NCBI RefSeq assembly: GCF_900107155.1
Contig: NZ_FNOX01000001.1
Coordinates: forward strand, 434,001-498,000
Reading direction: 5' to 3'
Length of the DNA stretch: 64,000 bases
Source: Pseudomonas salomonii
GTDB taxonomy: Bacteria > Pseudomonadota > Gammaproteobacteria > Pseudomonadales > Pseudomonadaceae
The notes under the pieces were generated by a model, which was not told where the DNA came from, made no database searches, and saw nothing but the letters and a program-made list of their open reading frames with translations. The position numbers and the translations under genes were made by a program. Shown piece after piece: positions 30,214 through 38,019 of the stretch; positions within the stretch are counted from its first letter, which is position 1; each line of letters opens with the position of its first letter.

Positions 30214-31395
30214 ATGCAAAATCAAATCGGCGCACCCAAGCAGAAGCTCAGCTTCAGCGACCCTAAAGTGCGTGCGTGGCTCTTCCAGATCATCACCATT
30301 GTGGCGGTCGTCGCGCTGGGCTGGTACCTCTTCAACAATACGCAGACCAACCTGCAACACCGGGGCATTACCTCGGGTTTCGACTTTCTTGAGCGCAGTG
30401 CCGGCTTCGGCATCGCTCAGCATCTGATCGACTACACCGAATCGGACAGCTATGCCCGCGTTTTTGTAATCGGGCTGCTTAACACCTTGCTGGTGACTGT
30501 GATCGGTGTGGTCCTGGCGACTATCCTGGGCTTCATCATCGGCGTGGCGCGCTTGTCGCCCAACTGGATGATCAACAAGCTGGCGACGGTGTATGTGGAA
30601 GTGTTCCGCAACATCCCGCCGTTGCTGCAAATCCTGTTCTGGTACTTCGCGGTATTCCTGACCATGCCGGGGCCGCGCAACAGCCATAACTTCGGTGACA
30701 CCTTTTTTGTCAGCAGCCGTGGCCTGAACATGCCGGCGGCGCTGGCTGCCGATGGGTTCTGGCCGTTTGTAGCCAGTGTGGTGGTTGCCATTGTGGCGAT
30801 CGTGCTGATGGCGCGGTGGGCCAACAAACGCTTTGAGGCCACCGGCGTACCGTTCCATAAGTTCTGGGCGGGCCTGGCGCTGTTTATTGTGATCCCGGCT
30901 TTGTGTGCCTTGGTCTTCGGCGCCCCGCTGCATTGGGAAATGCCCAAGTTGCAAGGCTTCAACTTTGTCGGCGGCTGGGTACTGATCCCTGAACTGCTGG
31001 CACTGACCCTGGCGCTTACCGTGTACACGGCGGCGTTTATTGCCGAGATCGTGCGTTCGGGCATCAAGTCCGTCAGCCACGGCCAGACCGAAGCCGCACG
31101 CTCCCTGGGCCTGCGCCCTGGGCCAACGCTGCGCAAGGTCATCATCCCGCAAGCCCTGCGGGTGATCATTCCGCCGCTGACCAGCCAATACCTGAACCTG
31201 GCGAAAAACTCGTCGTTGGCCGCCGGTATCGGTTACCCGGAAATGGTTTCGCTGTTTGCCGGCACGGTGCTCAACCAGACCGGCCAGGCCATCGAAGTCA
31301 TCGCCATCACCATGAGCGTGTACCTGGCGATCAGCATCAGCATTTCCCTGCTGATGAACTGGTACAACAAGCGCATTGCGCTGATCGAGCGGTGA
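30214..31395 (+). CDS. aapQ: AapQ: general L-amino-acid ABC transporter permease
   Basis: Inner-membrane permease of the Aap importer. The 393-residue product has multiple membrane segments, with a large insertion before the conserved C-terminal permease core characteristic of AapQ. The EAA-like loop that contacts the ATPase reads GQTEAARSLGLRPG (near residue 290). RBS in TTTCCGGGGCACTTC is modest. It lies 72 bases after aapJ, beyond the hairpin, and 10 bases before aapM. Confidence 0.94.
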   Translation: MQNQIGAPKQKLSFSDPKVRAWLFQIITIVAVVALGWYLFNNTQTNLQHRGITSGFDFLERSAGFGIAQHLIDYTESDSYARVFVIGLLNTLLVTVIGVVLATILGFIIGVARLSPNWMINKLATVYVEVFRNIPPLLQILFWYFAVFLTMPGPRNSHNFGDTFFVSSRGLNMPAALAADGFWPFVASVVVAIVAIVLMARWANKRFEATGVPFHKFWAGLALFIVIPALCALVFGAPLHWEMPKLQGFNFVGGWVLIPELLALTLALTVYTAAFIAEIVRSGIKSVSHGQTEAARSLGLRPGPTLRKVIIPQALRVIIPPLTSQYLNLAKNSSLAAGIGYPEMVSLFAGTVLNQTGQAIEVIAITMSVYLAISISISLLMNWYNKRIALIER

Positions 31396-31405
31396 GGAAA
31401 CGCAC

Positions 31406-32503
31406 ATGAGTTCGCATACTTTCAAACCCGATATGCCGCCGCCGAACAAAGTCTTCGGACCGATGGCCTGGATGCGCGCCAACCTGTTTTCCAGCTGGCT
31501 CAACACCTTGCTGACACTGTTGGCGTTCTACCTGATTTACCTGATCGTGCCGCCCATCCTGCACTGGGCCATCCTGGATGCCAACTGGGTCGGGACCACG
31601 CGCGCCGATTGCACCAAAGAGGGCGCCTGCTGGGTGTTTATCCAACAGCGCTTCGGGCAGTTCATGTATGGCTACTACCCCGGCGACCTGCGCTGGCGCG
31701 TGGACCTGACCGTGTGGCTGGCTATCGTGGGCGTGGCGCCGTTGTTCATCTCGCGGTTTCAACGCAAGGCTGTGTATGGCCTGGGTTTCCTGGTGCTGTA
31801 CCCGATCATCGCCTACTGCCTGCTGCACGGTGGGGTTCTGGGCCTGACCAACGTGCCCACCAGCCAATGGGGCGGCTTGATGCTGACCCTGGTGATCGCC
31901 ACTGTCGGCATCGCCGGCGCCTTGCCGCTGGGCATTGTGTTGGCACTGGGGCGACGCTCGAACATGCCGGCGATTCGCGTGGTCTGCGTGACCTTCATCG
32001 AGTTCTGGCGCGGCGTGCCGTTGATCACCGTGCTGTTCATGTCCTCGGTGATGCTGCCGCTGTTCCTGCCCGAAGGCATGGGCATCGACAAGCTGCTGCG
32101 TGCATTGATCGGCGTGATCCTGTTCCAGTCGGCCTACGTGGCCGAGGTGGTGCGTGGTGGCCTGCAAGCGATTCCCAAAGGTCAGTACGAAGCGGCCGCG
32201 GCGATGGGCCTGGGTTACTGGCGCAGCATGGGCCTGGTGATTCTGCCGCAAGCCCTGAAGCTGGTGATCCCCGGCATCGTCAACACGTTTATCGCGTTGT
32301 TCAAGGACACCAGCCTTGTGATCATCATCGGCCTGTTCGACCTGCTCAACAGCGTCAAGCAAGCCGCCGCCGACCCTAAATGGTTGGGCATGGCCACTGA
32401 AGGCTACGTGTTCGCCGCCCTGGTGTTCTGGATTTTCTGTTTTGGTATGTCGCGCTATTCCATTCATTTGGAACACAAGCTCGACACAGGCCACAAGCGT
32501 TAG
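31406..32503 (+). CDS. aapM: AapM: general L-amino-acid ABC transporter permease
   Basis: Second permease subunit, forming a heterodimer with AapQ. The 365-residue protein contains multiple membrane segments and the EAA-type loop [17 protein letters not shown] (about residue 258-275) that docks AapP. GTGAGGAAA lies before the ATG. A hydrophilic region ([19 protein letters not shown]) near residue 70 is the AapM-type extension. Followed after 11 bases by aapP. Confidence 0.94.
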   Translation: MSSHTFKPDMPPPNKVFGPMAWMRANLFSSWLNTLLTLLAFYLIYLIVPPILHWAILDANWVGTTRADCTKEGACWVFIQQRFGQFMYGYYPGDLRWRVDLTVWLAIVGVAPLFISRFQRKAVYGLGFLVLYPIIAYCLLHGGVLGLTNVPTSQWGGLMLTLVIATVGIAGALPLGIVLALGRRSNMPAIRVVCVTFIEFWRGVPLITVLFMSSVMLPLFLPEGMGIDKLLRALIGVILFQSAYVAEVVRGGLQAIPKGQYEAAAAMGLGYWRSMGLVILPQALKLVIPGIVNTFIALFKDTSLVIIIGLFDLLNSVKQAAADPKWLGMATEGYVFAALVFWIFCFGMSRYSIHLEHKLDTGHKR

Positions 32504-32514
32504 GAGTTGTTGTT

Positions 32515-33279
32515 ATGAGCGAAGCGATCAAACAGCCTGTGAGCCCTGAAGGCATTATCCAGATGCAGGGCGTCAACAAGTGGTACGGCCAGTTCCACGT
32601 GTTGAAAGACATCAACCTCAACGTCAAGCAGGGCGAGCGTATCGTGCTGTGCGGCCCGTCGGGTTCGGGCAAGTCCACCACCATCCGCTGCCTCAACCGC
32701 CTGGAAGAGCACCAGCAGGGCCGCATCGTGGTCGATGGCGTGGAACTGACCAACGACCTCAAGCAGATCGAAGCGATCCGCCGTGAAGTCGGCATGGTGT
32801 TCCAGCACTTCAACCTGTTCCCGCACCTGACCATCCTGCAGAACTGCACGCTGGCGCCGATGTGGGTGCGCAAGATGCCCAAGCGCAAGGCCGAAGAAAT
32901 CGCCATGCACTACCTGGAGCGTGTGCGTATTCCGGAGCAGGCGCACAAGTTTCCGGGGCAACTGTCCGGCGGCCAGCAGCAGCGTGTGGCCATCGCCCGT
33001 GCCCTGTGCATGAAGCCGAAAATCATGCTGTTCGATGAGCCGACCTCGGCACTCGACCCGGAAATGGTCAAGGAAGTACTCGACACCATGATCGGCCTGG
33101 CCGAAGACGGCATGACCATGTTGTGCGTCACCCACGAAATGGGCTTTGCGCGCACCGTGGCCAACCGCGTGATCTTCATGGACAAGGGCGAGATCGTGGA
33201 ACAGGCGGCGCCGAATGACTTCTTCGACAACCCGCAGAATGATCGGACCAAGTTGTTCTTGAGCCAGATTCTGCATTGA
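32515..33279 (+). CDS. aapP: AapP: general L-amino-acid ABC transporter ATPase
   Basis: Cytoplasmic ATP-binding subunit energising uptake. The 254-residue product shows Walker [10 protein letters not shown] (near residue 46), Q-loop, signature LSGGQQQR, Walker [15 protein letters not shown], and the H-loop [17 protein letters not shown] provides the ribosome site. It ends the operon, and a strong terminator follows 15 bases later. Sequence class is polar amino acid transport (GlnQ-like); context makes it AapP. Confidence 0.95.
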   Translation: MSEAIKQPVSPEGIIQMQGVNKWYGQFHVLKDINLNVKQGERIVLCGPSGSGKSTTIRCLNRLEEHQQGRIVVDGVELTNDLKQIEAIRREVGMVFQHFNLFPHLTILQNCTLAPMWVRKMPKRKAEEIAMHYLERVRIPEQAHKFPGQLSGGQQQRVAIARALCMKPKIMLFDEPTSALDPEMVKEVLDTMIGLAEDGMTMLCVTHEMGFARTVANRVIFMDKGEIVEQAAPNDFFDNPQNDRTKLFLSQILH

Positions 33280-33293
33280 TCGAAGCTTGAAAC

Positions 33294-33325
33294 AATAAAC
33301 CCGGCCTGGTGCCGGGTTTATTTTT
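33294..33325 (+). terminator. Terminator after aapP
   Basis: AATAAACCCGGC and GCCGGGTTTATT pair across a five-base loop (CTGGT), followed by TTT. It is symmetrical enough to also stop the convergent mqsRA transcript. Confidence 0.88.
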
Positions 33326-33331
33326 GCCTGT

Positions 33332-33820
33332 TCAGGAGGCCTTGAGTGCTTCTTGTGTTTCGTGGTTGACGGTGCAGGTGAAGGCGTTGCGCAGGTCTGC
33401 ACCTTCGGCCAGCTCTTTGGCGTCGGCGAGCAAATGCGGGTAACGGTCCAGCAGGCGCATCAACACCATCAACGGTTTGGGCGGCGTTATTTCGCCGCGT
33501 TCGTAACGTGAGAATGCGTTGTGCCCGCCACCGGACAGCCGTTCTACGGTTTCTTTTTGCGTGAGCTGCAGTTTGCGGCGGATACGTTTGAGTTCGGCTC
33601 CGACCATCCGCCGAGCGGCGTGAAGCAACTCATCCCCTGCTTTGGCATGGCGCTCGGAGCATTCAGAGTCATACATGCCGTCCTCGCACACCTCGCATTC
33701 CCAGCCCGAAAGATCATCAATGCGCTGCTCCAGGCCTTTGATGCGCAGGGTTTCACTGCGGCCCTCAAAACGCACCATGGCGTCGGGGGCACCGCAAATG
33801 AAGCAATGTTGGGTTTTCAT
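33332..33820 (-). CDS. mqsA: MqsA-family antitoxin and repressor
   Basis: Type II antitoxin expected to bind and neutralise MqsR and repress its own operon. The 162-residue protein has an N-terminal zinc module (Cys6, Cys9, Cys42, Cys45) and a C-terminal Xre-type helix-turn-helix (about residues 78-130, RRKLQLTQKETVERLSGGG), the MqsA/YgiT architecture. It overlaps mqsR by four bases (ATGA), with toxin first, as in the E. coli pair. The C-terminal tail past the HTH is about 30 residues longer than in E. coli MqsA (131 residues). Confidence 0.9.
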   Translation of the reverse strand: MKTQHCFICGAPDAMVRFEGRSETLRIKGLEQRIDDLSGWECEVCEDGMYDSECSERHAKAGDELLHAARRMVGAELKRIRRKLQLTQKETVERLSGGGHNAFSRYERGEITPPKPLMVLMRLLDRYPHLLADAKELAEGADLRNAFTCTVNHETQEALKAS

Positions 33821-34128
33821 AGGTTCATCCCTTTGAAGGAGATCACCGGTGGGTTACTGCCGGAGCAGTAAGTGACCTTGATGTAAATCTCCAGACCGTG
33901 TGAATGGATGTGGTAGACGTCTTGCCAGACGCGGTGATCGGCGTAGGTGGTCATCGACTTGTACAGCATCCTGTTCTGTAGTTTGAAAACGACCGCCTGC
34001 ATCTGGCTGATGTCGAGGTCGAGATTCTTTCCCGCCTCCTTGGCTGCACGGGTGAATGCTATTGCACCCCGTCGCCTGACATCCGCCTTGATCACGGCCA
34101 GATCGTAGTGAGGTGTGTACTTTTCCAT
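33817..34128 (-). CDS. mqsR: MqsR-family mRNA interferase toxin
   Basis: Predicted RelE-fold endoribonuclease; E. coli MqsR cleaves mRNA at GCU and is linked to stress and biofilm. The 103-residue protein begins MEKYTPHYDLAVIKADV and carries the family blocks RGAIAFTRAAKEAG, YKSMTTYADHRVWQDVYH and YIKVT. Length is close to E. coli MqsR (98). The palindrome at 34147-34167 lies just upstream of its start. Confidence 0.9.
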   Translation of the reverse strand: MEKYTPHYDLAVIKADVRRRGAIAFTRAAKEAGKNLDLDISQMQAVVFKLQNRMLYKSMTTYADHRVWQDVYHIHSHGLEIYIKVTYCSGSNPPVISFKGMNL

Positions 34129-34146
34129 AAGACACCTGAGTCCAAT

Positions 34147-34167
34147 AATTACCCTATATGGGTAATT
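34147..34167 (-). promoter_or_regulatory. Candidate MqsA operator
   Basis: AATTACCC and GGGTAATT form perfect eight-base arms around TATAT, ending about 20 bases before the mqsR start. MqsA is known to autoregulate by binding a palindrome here in other species; the sequence of this palindrome differs from the E. coli one, so the match is by position and symmetry. Confidence 0.6.
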
Positions 34168-34246
34168 TTACCAATCGAAAATACTGCTCCTTTTGCTGCC
34201 TATGAACCCTAGTGCGTTGCCTTTGTAGGCAAGTCTGAATAGGCTG

Positions 34247-34263
34247 TAGGAAAATTCATCCTA
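34247..34263 (+). promoter_or_regulatory. Inverted repeat before the GntR gene
   Basis: TAGGA-N7-TCCTA lies 25 bases before the regulator start. GntR-family regulators often bind a short palindrome upstream of their own gene, but this one does not match a known consensus and could be chance. Confidence 0.3.
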
Positions 34264-34287
34264 TGATTGGACGAAAGTGAAAAATCC

Positions 34288-34947
34288 ATGACAGACATCG
34301 CCCCTCTGATCAAACGCTCCCTGGTCGATCAAGCGTTGGAGCAACTGCGCTGGCGTATTACCGAAGGCAAATGGGCTATCGGTGAACGCCTGCCCACCGA
34401 GCCGGAGTTGTCTGCCGAACTGGGCATCAGCCGTAATACCGTGCGTGAGGCCATGCGGGTCCTGGCGTTCTCGGGTCTGATCGAAATCCGCCAGGGCGAC
34501 GGCAGTTACCTGCGCTCGATGACCGACCCGCTGGGCACAATGCGTGCGCTGTCCCACTGCACACTGGCGCAGGCGCAGGAGACGCGGCAGATTCTCGAAG
34601 TGGAGGCCATCGGCCTGGCGGCATTGCGCCGTACCGAGGACGACCTCAAAGGGCTGCGTGAAGCCCTTGAGCGCAGCGGCGAGCTGTACCACGGTGATCT
34701 GGAAGCCTATATCAGCGCTGACCTGGTGTTTCACAAGCGCCTGGTGGATGCCGCGCGCAACCCGGCGTTGAGCGAGCTGTATCAGTATTTTTCCAGCATC
34801 GTCGGCGCCCAGTTGCGTCAGACCCTGAACATCTCACCCCGTCGCCAGTCGGTATTCGACCTGCATAGCGCGTTGCTCGACGCGGTAGAAAACCAAGACC
34901 CCGAACGCGCCAAATCCCTCTGCCGGCAGTTGATCAATGAACCTTGA
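34288..34947 (+). CDS. FadR-subfamily GntR transcriptional regulator
   Basis: DNA-binding regulator with an N-terminal winged helix (residues 8-75, RLPTEPELSAELGISRNTVR being the recognition region) and a C-terminal all-helical FCD ligand-binding domain (about residues 85-215). The ATG at 34288 (MTDIAPLIKRSL, 219 residues) is preferred to a TTG seven codons upstream; neither has a strong ribosome site. It overlaps the start of the MFS gene by 11 bases, so it almost certainly controls that transporter. Effector unknown. Confidence 0.88.
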   Translation: MTDIAPLIKRSLVDQALEQLRWRITEGKWAIGERLPTEPELSAELGISRNTVREAMRVLAFSGLIEIRQGDGSYLRSMTDPLGTMRALSHCTLAQAQETRQILEVEAIGLAALRRTEDDLKGLREALERSGELYHGDLEAYISADLVFHKRLVDAARNPALSELYQYFSSIVGAQLRQTLNISPRRQSVFDLHSALLDAVENQDPERAKSLCRQLINEP

Positions 34948-36202
34948 AGCCAAACGTACGACTGAACTCGAAGAACTGCTGATCGACGCCGAAGCCGATG
35001 ACGAAGCCGTCCAGCAGGCCCCACCGCAGGTGGCTCGCCCGTGGCTGTTGCTGCTGGGCCTGGTGCTGGTGGCGTTGAACCTGCGGCCGGCGCTGTCGAG
35101 CATGTCGCCGTTGCTGGCTGAAGTCTCCGGCAGCCTGGGGTTATCGGCGGCCAAGGCCGGGTTGCTGACCACCTTGCCGGTGTTGTGCCTGGGTCTGTTC
35201 GCGCCGACCGCGCCGATCCTGGCCCGACGTTTTGGCGCCGAGCGCGTGGTCCTGGGGATTCTGATCACCCTGGCCTGCGGCATCATTTTGCGCAGTGCGT
35301 TCGGTGAAGTGGGTTTGTTCGCGGGCAGCCTGATCGCTGGCGCGAGCATCGGCATTATCGGTGTATTGCTGCCGGGTATCGTCAAGCGTGATTTTGCCAG
35401 GCAGGCGGGCGCCATGACCGGCGTCTACACCATGGCGTTGTGTCTGGGCGCCGCATTGGCAGCCGGGGCCACGGTGCCCCTGAGTCAGCACTTCGCCGAC
35501 AGTTGGGCCATCGGCCTGGGGTTCTGGTTTGTCCCGGCGTTGCTGGCGGCCCTGTTCTGGTTGCCGCAAGTGAGGCAAAAGCACGGCGCCCATCAGGTGG
35601 CTTACCGGGTCAAGGGCTTGCTGCGTGACCCGCTGGCCTGGCAGGTGACTTTGTACATGGGGCTGCAATCGTCCCTGGCCTATATCGTGTTCGGCTGGTT
35701 GCCGTCGATCCTGATTGGGCGCGGCCTGAGTGCCACCGAAGCGGGCCTGGCGCTCTCAGGCTCGATCATCGTGCAACTGCTCAGTTCCCTGGCCGCACCT
35801 TGGCTGGCCACGCGCGGCAAGGACCAGCGCCTGGCGATTGTGGTGGTGATGCTGCTGACCCTCGGCGGTCTGTTCGGTTGCCTGTATGCGCCGCTGGACG
35901 GTTTGTGGGGCTGGGCGATTCTGCTGGGCCTGGGGCAGGGCGGCACCTTCAGCCTGGCGCTGACCTTGATCGTGCTGCGCTCGCGCGATTCCCATGTGGC
36001 TGCCAACCTGTCGAGCATGGCCCAGGGCATTGGTTACACCCTGGCATCGATGGGCCCCTTTGCGGTCGGCCTGGTGCATGACTGGACCGGTGGCTGGACG
36101 GCCATCGGCTGGATTTTCGCCGTGGTCGGCCTGGGCGCGATTGTCGCGGGCCTTGGCGCCGGGCGTGCGCGCTACGTGCAAGTGACCAGCGAGAAACTCT
36201 AG
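34937..36202 (+). CDS. MFS transporter, CynX/NimT family
   Basis: Twelve-helix major facilitator of the cyanate/nitroimidazole (CynX/NimT) family. The 421-residue protein opens with a charged 30-residue cytoplasmic tail and then LVLVALNLRPALSSMSPLL, the family signature (NLRPA). The ATG lies inside the upstream regulator gene (11-base overlap), giving coupled translation. No cyanase gene is next to it, so the substrate is not known; cyanate is only the family name. Its stop overlaps the convergent DUF1120 gene by four bases. Confidence 0.87.
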   Translation: MNLEAKRTTELEELLIDAEADDEAVQQAPPQVARPWLLLLGLVLVALNLRPALSSMSPLLAEVSGSLGLSAAKAGLLTTLPVLCLGLFAPTAPILARRFGAERVVLGILITLACGIILRSAFGEVGLFAGSLIAGASIGIIGVLLPGIVKRDFARQAGAMTGVYTMALCLGAALAAGATVPLSQHFADSWAIGLGFWFVPALLAALFWLPQVRQKHGAHQVAYRVKGLLRDPLAWQVTLYMGLQSSLAYIVFGWLPSILIGRGLSATEAGLALSGSIIVQLLSSLAAPWLATRGKDQRLAIVVVMLLTLGGLFGCLYAPLDGLWGWAILLGLGQGGTFSLALTLIVLRSRDSHVAANLSSMAQGIGYTLASMGPFAVGLVHDWTGGWTAIGWIFAVVGLGAIVAGLGAGRARYVQVTSEKL

Positions 36203-36843
36203 AGGTACACCACCTCCAGGGTGGCCGAACCATCGAGTGGGGTTTCCACACTCAAGTCGAGGTTCTGCCGGGCGTTGATCACGGTTTGCACCGTCACGGC
36301 GCCCGTCAGGGTACCGATGGCCGTGGGCCCGCTGACGCTGCCCTCGACTTCGGTAAAGCCCAGGTAGCTTCGCGAGCCGATGTCGACAGGGTTGAGGTTG
36401 GACGTGCGCCACGCCAGGCCGCCGGTGGTGGACTCGGTGCCGAAGATTTGCGCGGTGTTGCTGGCTTGGGTCTGGCGCGGGTCGAAGGTCATGGAGTACA
36501 CCCCCAGGCGGTTGCCGCTGATATCAAACCCCAGCCCGTAGTAAATCTCACTGTTGACCATGGCCGAGCCGTCGCGGTTGTCACGCATGCGCAGGGCATA
36601 GCGGGTAGGGCCGTTGCAGGCGATGCCGATGCGCAGGGTCTGGACGGGCAGGCGCGTGGCGGTCGTCAGGTTCAAGTCTTGCTGGGCGATCTTGCCGTAG
36701 TCGATCACGGCGCCGCCGGGGAACTGCGGCAAACAGGCGGCGGGCGTGATCAGGCCTTTGACGCTCAAGTCCACTGCCGAGGCAGCCAGCAACGAGGGGG
36801 CGCAGGCCAGTAACACCAAGCTGTAAAGGACGTGGGTTTTCAT
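36199..36843 (-). CDS. DUF1120 fimbrial subunit (seventh in cluster)
   Basis: Predicted secreted pilin-like subunit, 214 residues from ATG 36843 (MKTHVLYSLVLLA; a longer start 15 codons upstream is disfavoured). Signal peptide ends near LLAAS. The DUF1120 pattern is clear: VDLSVKGLITPAAC, VIDYGKI, RDNRDGSA, YGLG and C-terminal DGSATLEVVYL with a penultimate Tyr. Two cysteines (CL..., CNG) likely form a disulfide. It is the last gene of the minus-strand fimbrial operon, 25 bases after the two-domain subunit. By family it is a donor-strand-exchanged subunit; its place in the fibre is unknown. Confidence 0.82.
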   Translation of the reverse strand: MKTHVLYSLVLLACAPSLLAASAVDLSVKGLITPAACLPQFPGGAVIDYGKIAQQDLNLTTATRLPVQTLRIGIACNGPTRYALRMRDNRDGSAMVNSEIYYGLGFDISGNRLGVYSMTFDPRQTQASNTAQIFGTESTTGGLAWRTSNLNPVDIGSRSYLGFTEVEGSVSGPTAIGTLTGAVTVQTVINARQNLDLSVETPLDGSATLEVVYL

Positions 36844-36868
36844 GGGGCGGACTCCTTGCAGTGACGGG

Positions 36869-38008
36869 TTAGGGATAGACGATTTCAAGGGTGCCGGAAC
36901 CGTTGATATGCACCACCTCGCGCAGATCCAGGCTTTGCATGGGCGCCAGGTAAGTCTTGATGCGCAGGGTGCCGGTCAGGGTCTGGATGGCGACCGGGCC
37001 GGTGGTGACACCGGTCTTGTCGGTAAAACCCAGGATGCTGTTGGCGGCCATGGGGATTTGCCGTGCGGTGGAACTGCTCCACGCCACGCCATTGCTGGTG
37101 GAGTCGGTGCGGTACAGCGTGGGGAAGGTATCGGCGCTGAACTCCGCCGGGTCGATGGTCAGGTAAAAACGTCCGATCTTGTTGCCACTGGCGTCCAGGT
37201 CCAGGCCATAGGCGGTTTCATCGGTGCCGCCGGTGGCCGAACCGTCGCGGTTGTCTTTCATGCGCAGAGCGAAGGGGATCGGCGCGTCGCAGGTCACACT
37301 CAAGCGCAGGGTGCGGGTGGGCAGCGGCGATTCGTTGGTGGCACTCAAGTCCTTGGCATACAGGGTGCCGTAGTCCACCACACCGTGGTCCGACAGCGAG
37401 GGCAGGCAGGCAATCGGCGCAAAGTGCGCACGCAGTGTCAGTTCCCGGTAGCCCCCGTGCTGTGCCCCGTACACCGTGGCGGTGGTTTCCCAGGTGGTGG
37501 CATCGCGCACTTGGGTGGCGGCGAGGTCGGCCCAGGCCCGTAAAGTCAGTTGCAGCGACAGCGTGTTGCCGGTGAGTACCGCGCCGCGCTCGACCGGCGC
37601 GATGCCATGGCCGGGACGCCACTCCAGCACGTTGCCAATGGCGACGGGCGCCTGGCCGGCGGCCGGCAGCAAACCCAGTTCTACGGCACGGCCGTCAAGC
37701 AGGGCATTGCCGGCTTCGATGGCGTAACTGCCGTGCTCGGTAAATTGCAGGCGCTGCGGGTTGGCGGCCAGGGCGCGGTAGAACAGGCTGAGGTCTTCGG
37801 CTTGCGGGCAGTTGACGGTCACGCTCAGGCGCCGCTCGCCGAGCAGGCGTTGCGGCGCGCTGTCGTTCTGCGCCAGACGGCTCATCCGGCCGAAATCCAC
37901 CAGCGCATCGCTGACGTTCAGTTGGCATTCTTCCAGGGCCTGGGCAGTGCCGGCGACGCCGAGCAGCAGCCACAGGCACAGTTGACGCAGATAAGGTGTG
38001 ACGGGCAT
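36869..38008 (-). CDS. Two-domain DUF1120 protein, possible fimbrial tip adhesin
   Basis: 379-residue product from ATG 38008 (MPVTPYLRQLCLWLLLG, GAGGA upstream). After the signal peptide there is an N-terminal domain of about 190 residues (ECQLNVSDALVDFGRM... to YGAQHGGYRELTLRA) not similar to the small subunits, then a complete DUF1120 module (IACLPSLSDHGVVDYGTL, RMKDNRDGSA, final GSGTLEIVYP). A receptor-binding domain followed by a pilin domain is the layout of chaperone-usher tip adhesins. The binding target is unknown. It is 11 bases after the usher gene. Confidence 0.78.
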   Translation of the reverse strand: MPVTPYLRQLCLWLLLGVAGTAQALEECQLNVSDALVDFGRMSRLAQNDSAPQRLLGERRLSVTVNCPQAEDLSLFYRALAANPQRLQFTEHGSYAIEAGNALLDGRAVELGLLPAAGQAPVAIGNVLEWRPGHGIAPVERGAVLTGNTLSLQLTLRAWADLAATQVRDATTWETTATVYGAQHGGYRELTLRAHFAPIACLPSLSDHGVVDYGTLYAKDLSATNESPLPTRTLRLSVTCDAPIPFALRMKDNRDGSATGGTDETAYGLDLDASGNKIGRFYLTIDPAEFSADTFPTLYRTDSTSNGVAWSSSTARQIPMAANSILGFTDKTGVTTGPVAIQTLTGTLRIKTYLAPMQSLDLREVVHINGSGTLEIVYP

Positions 38009-38019
38009 GGCAGACATCC

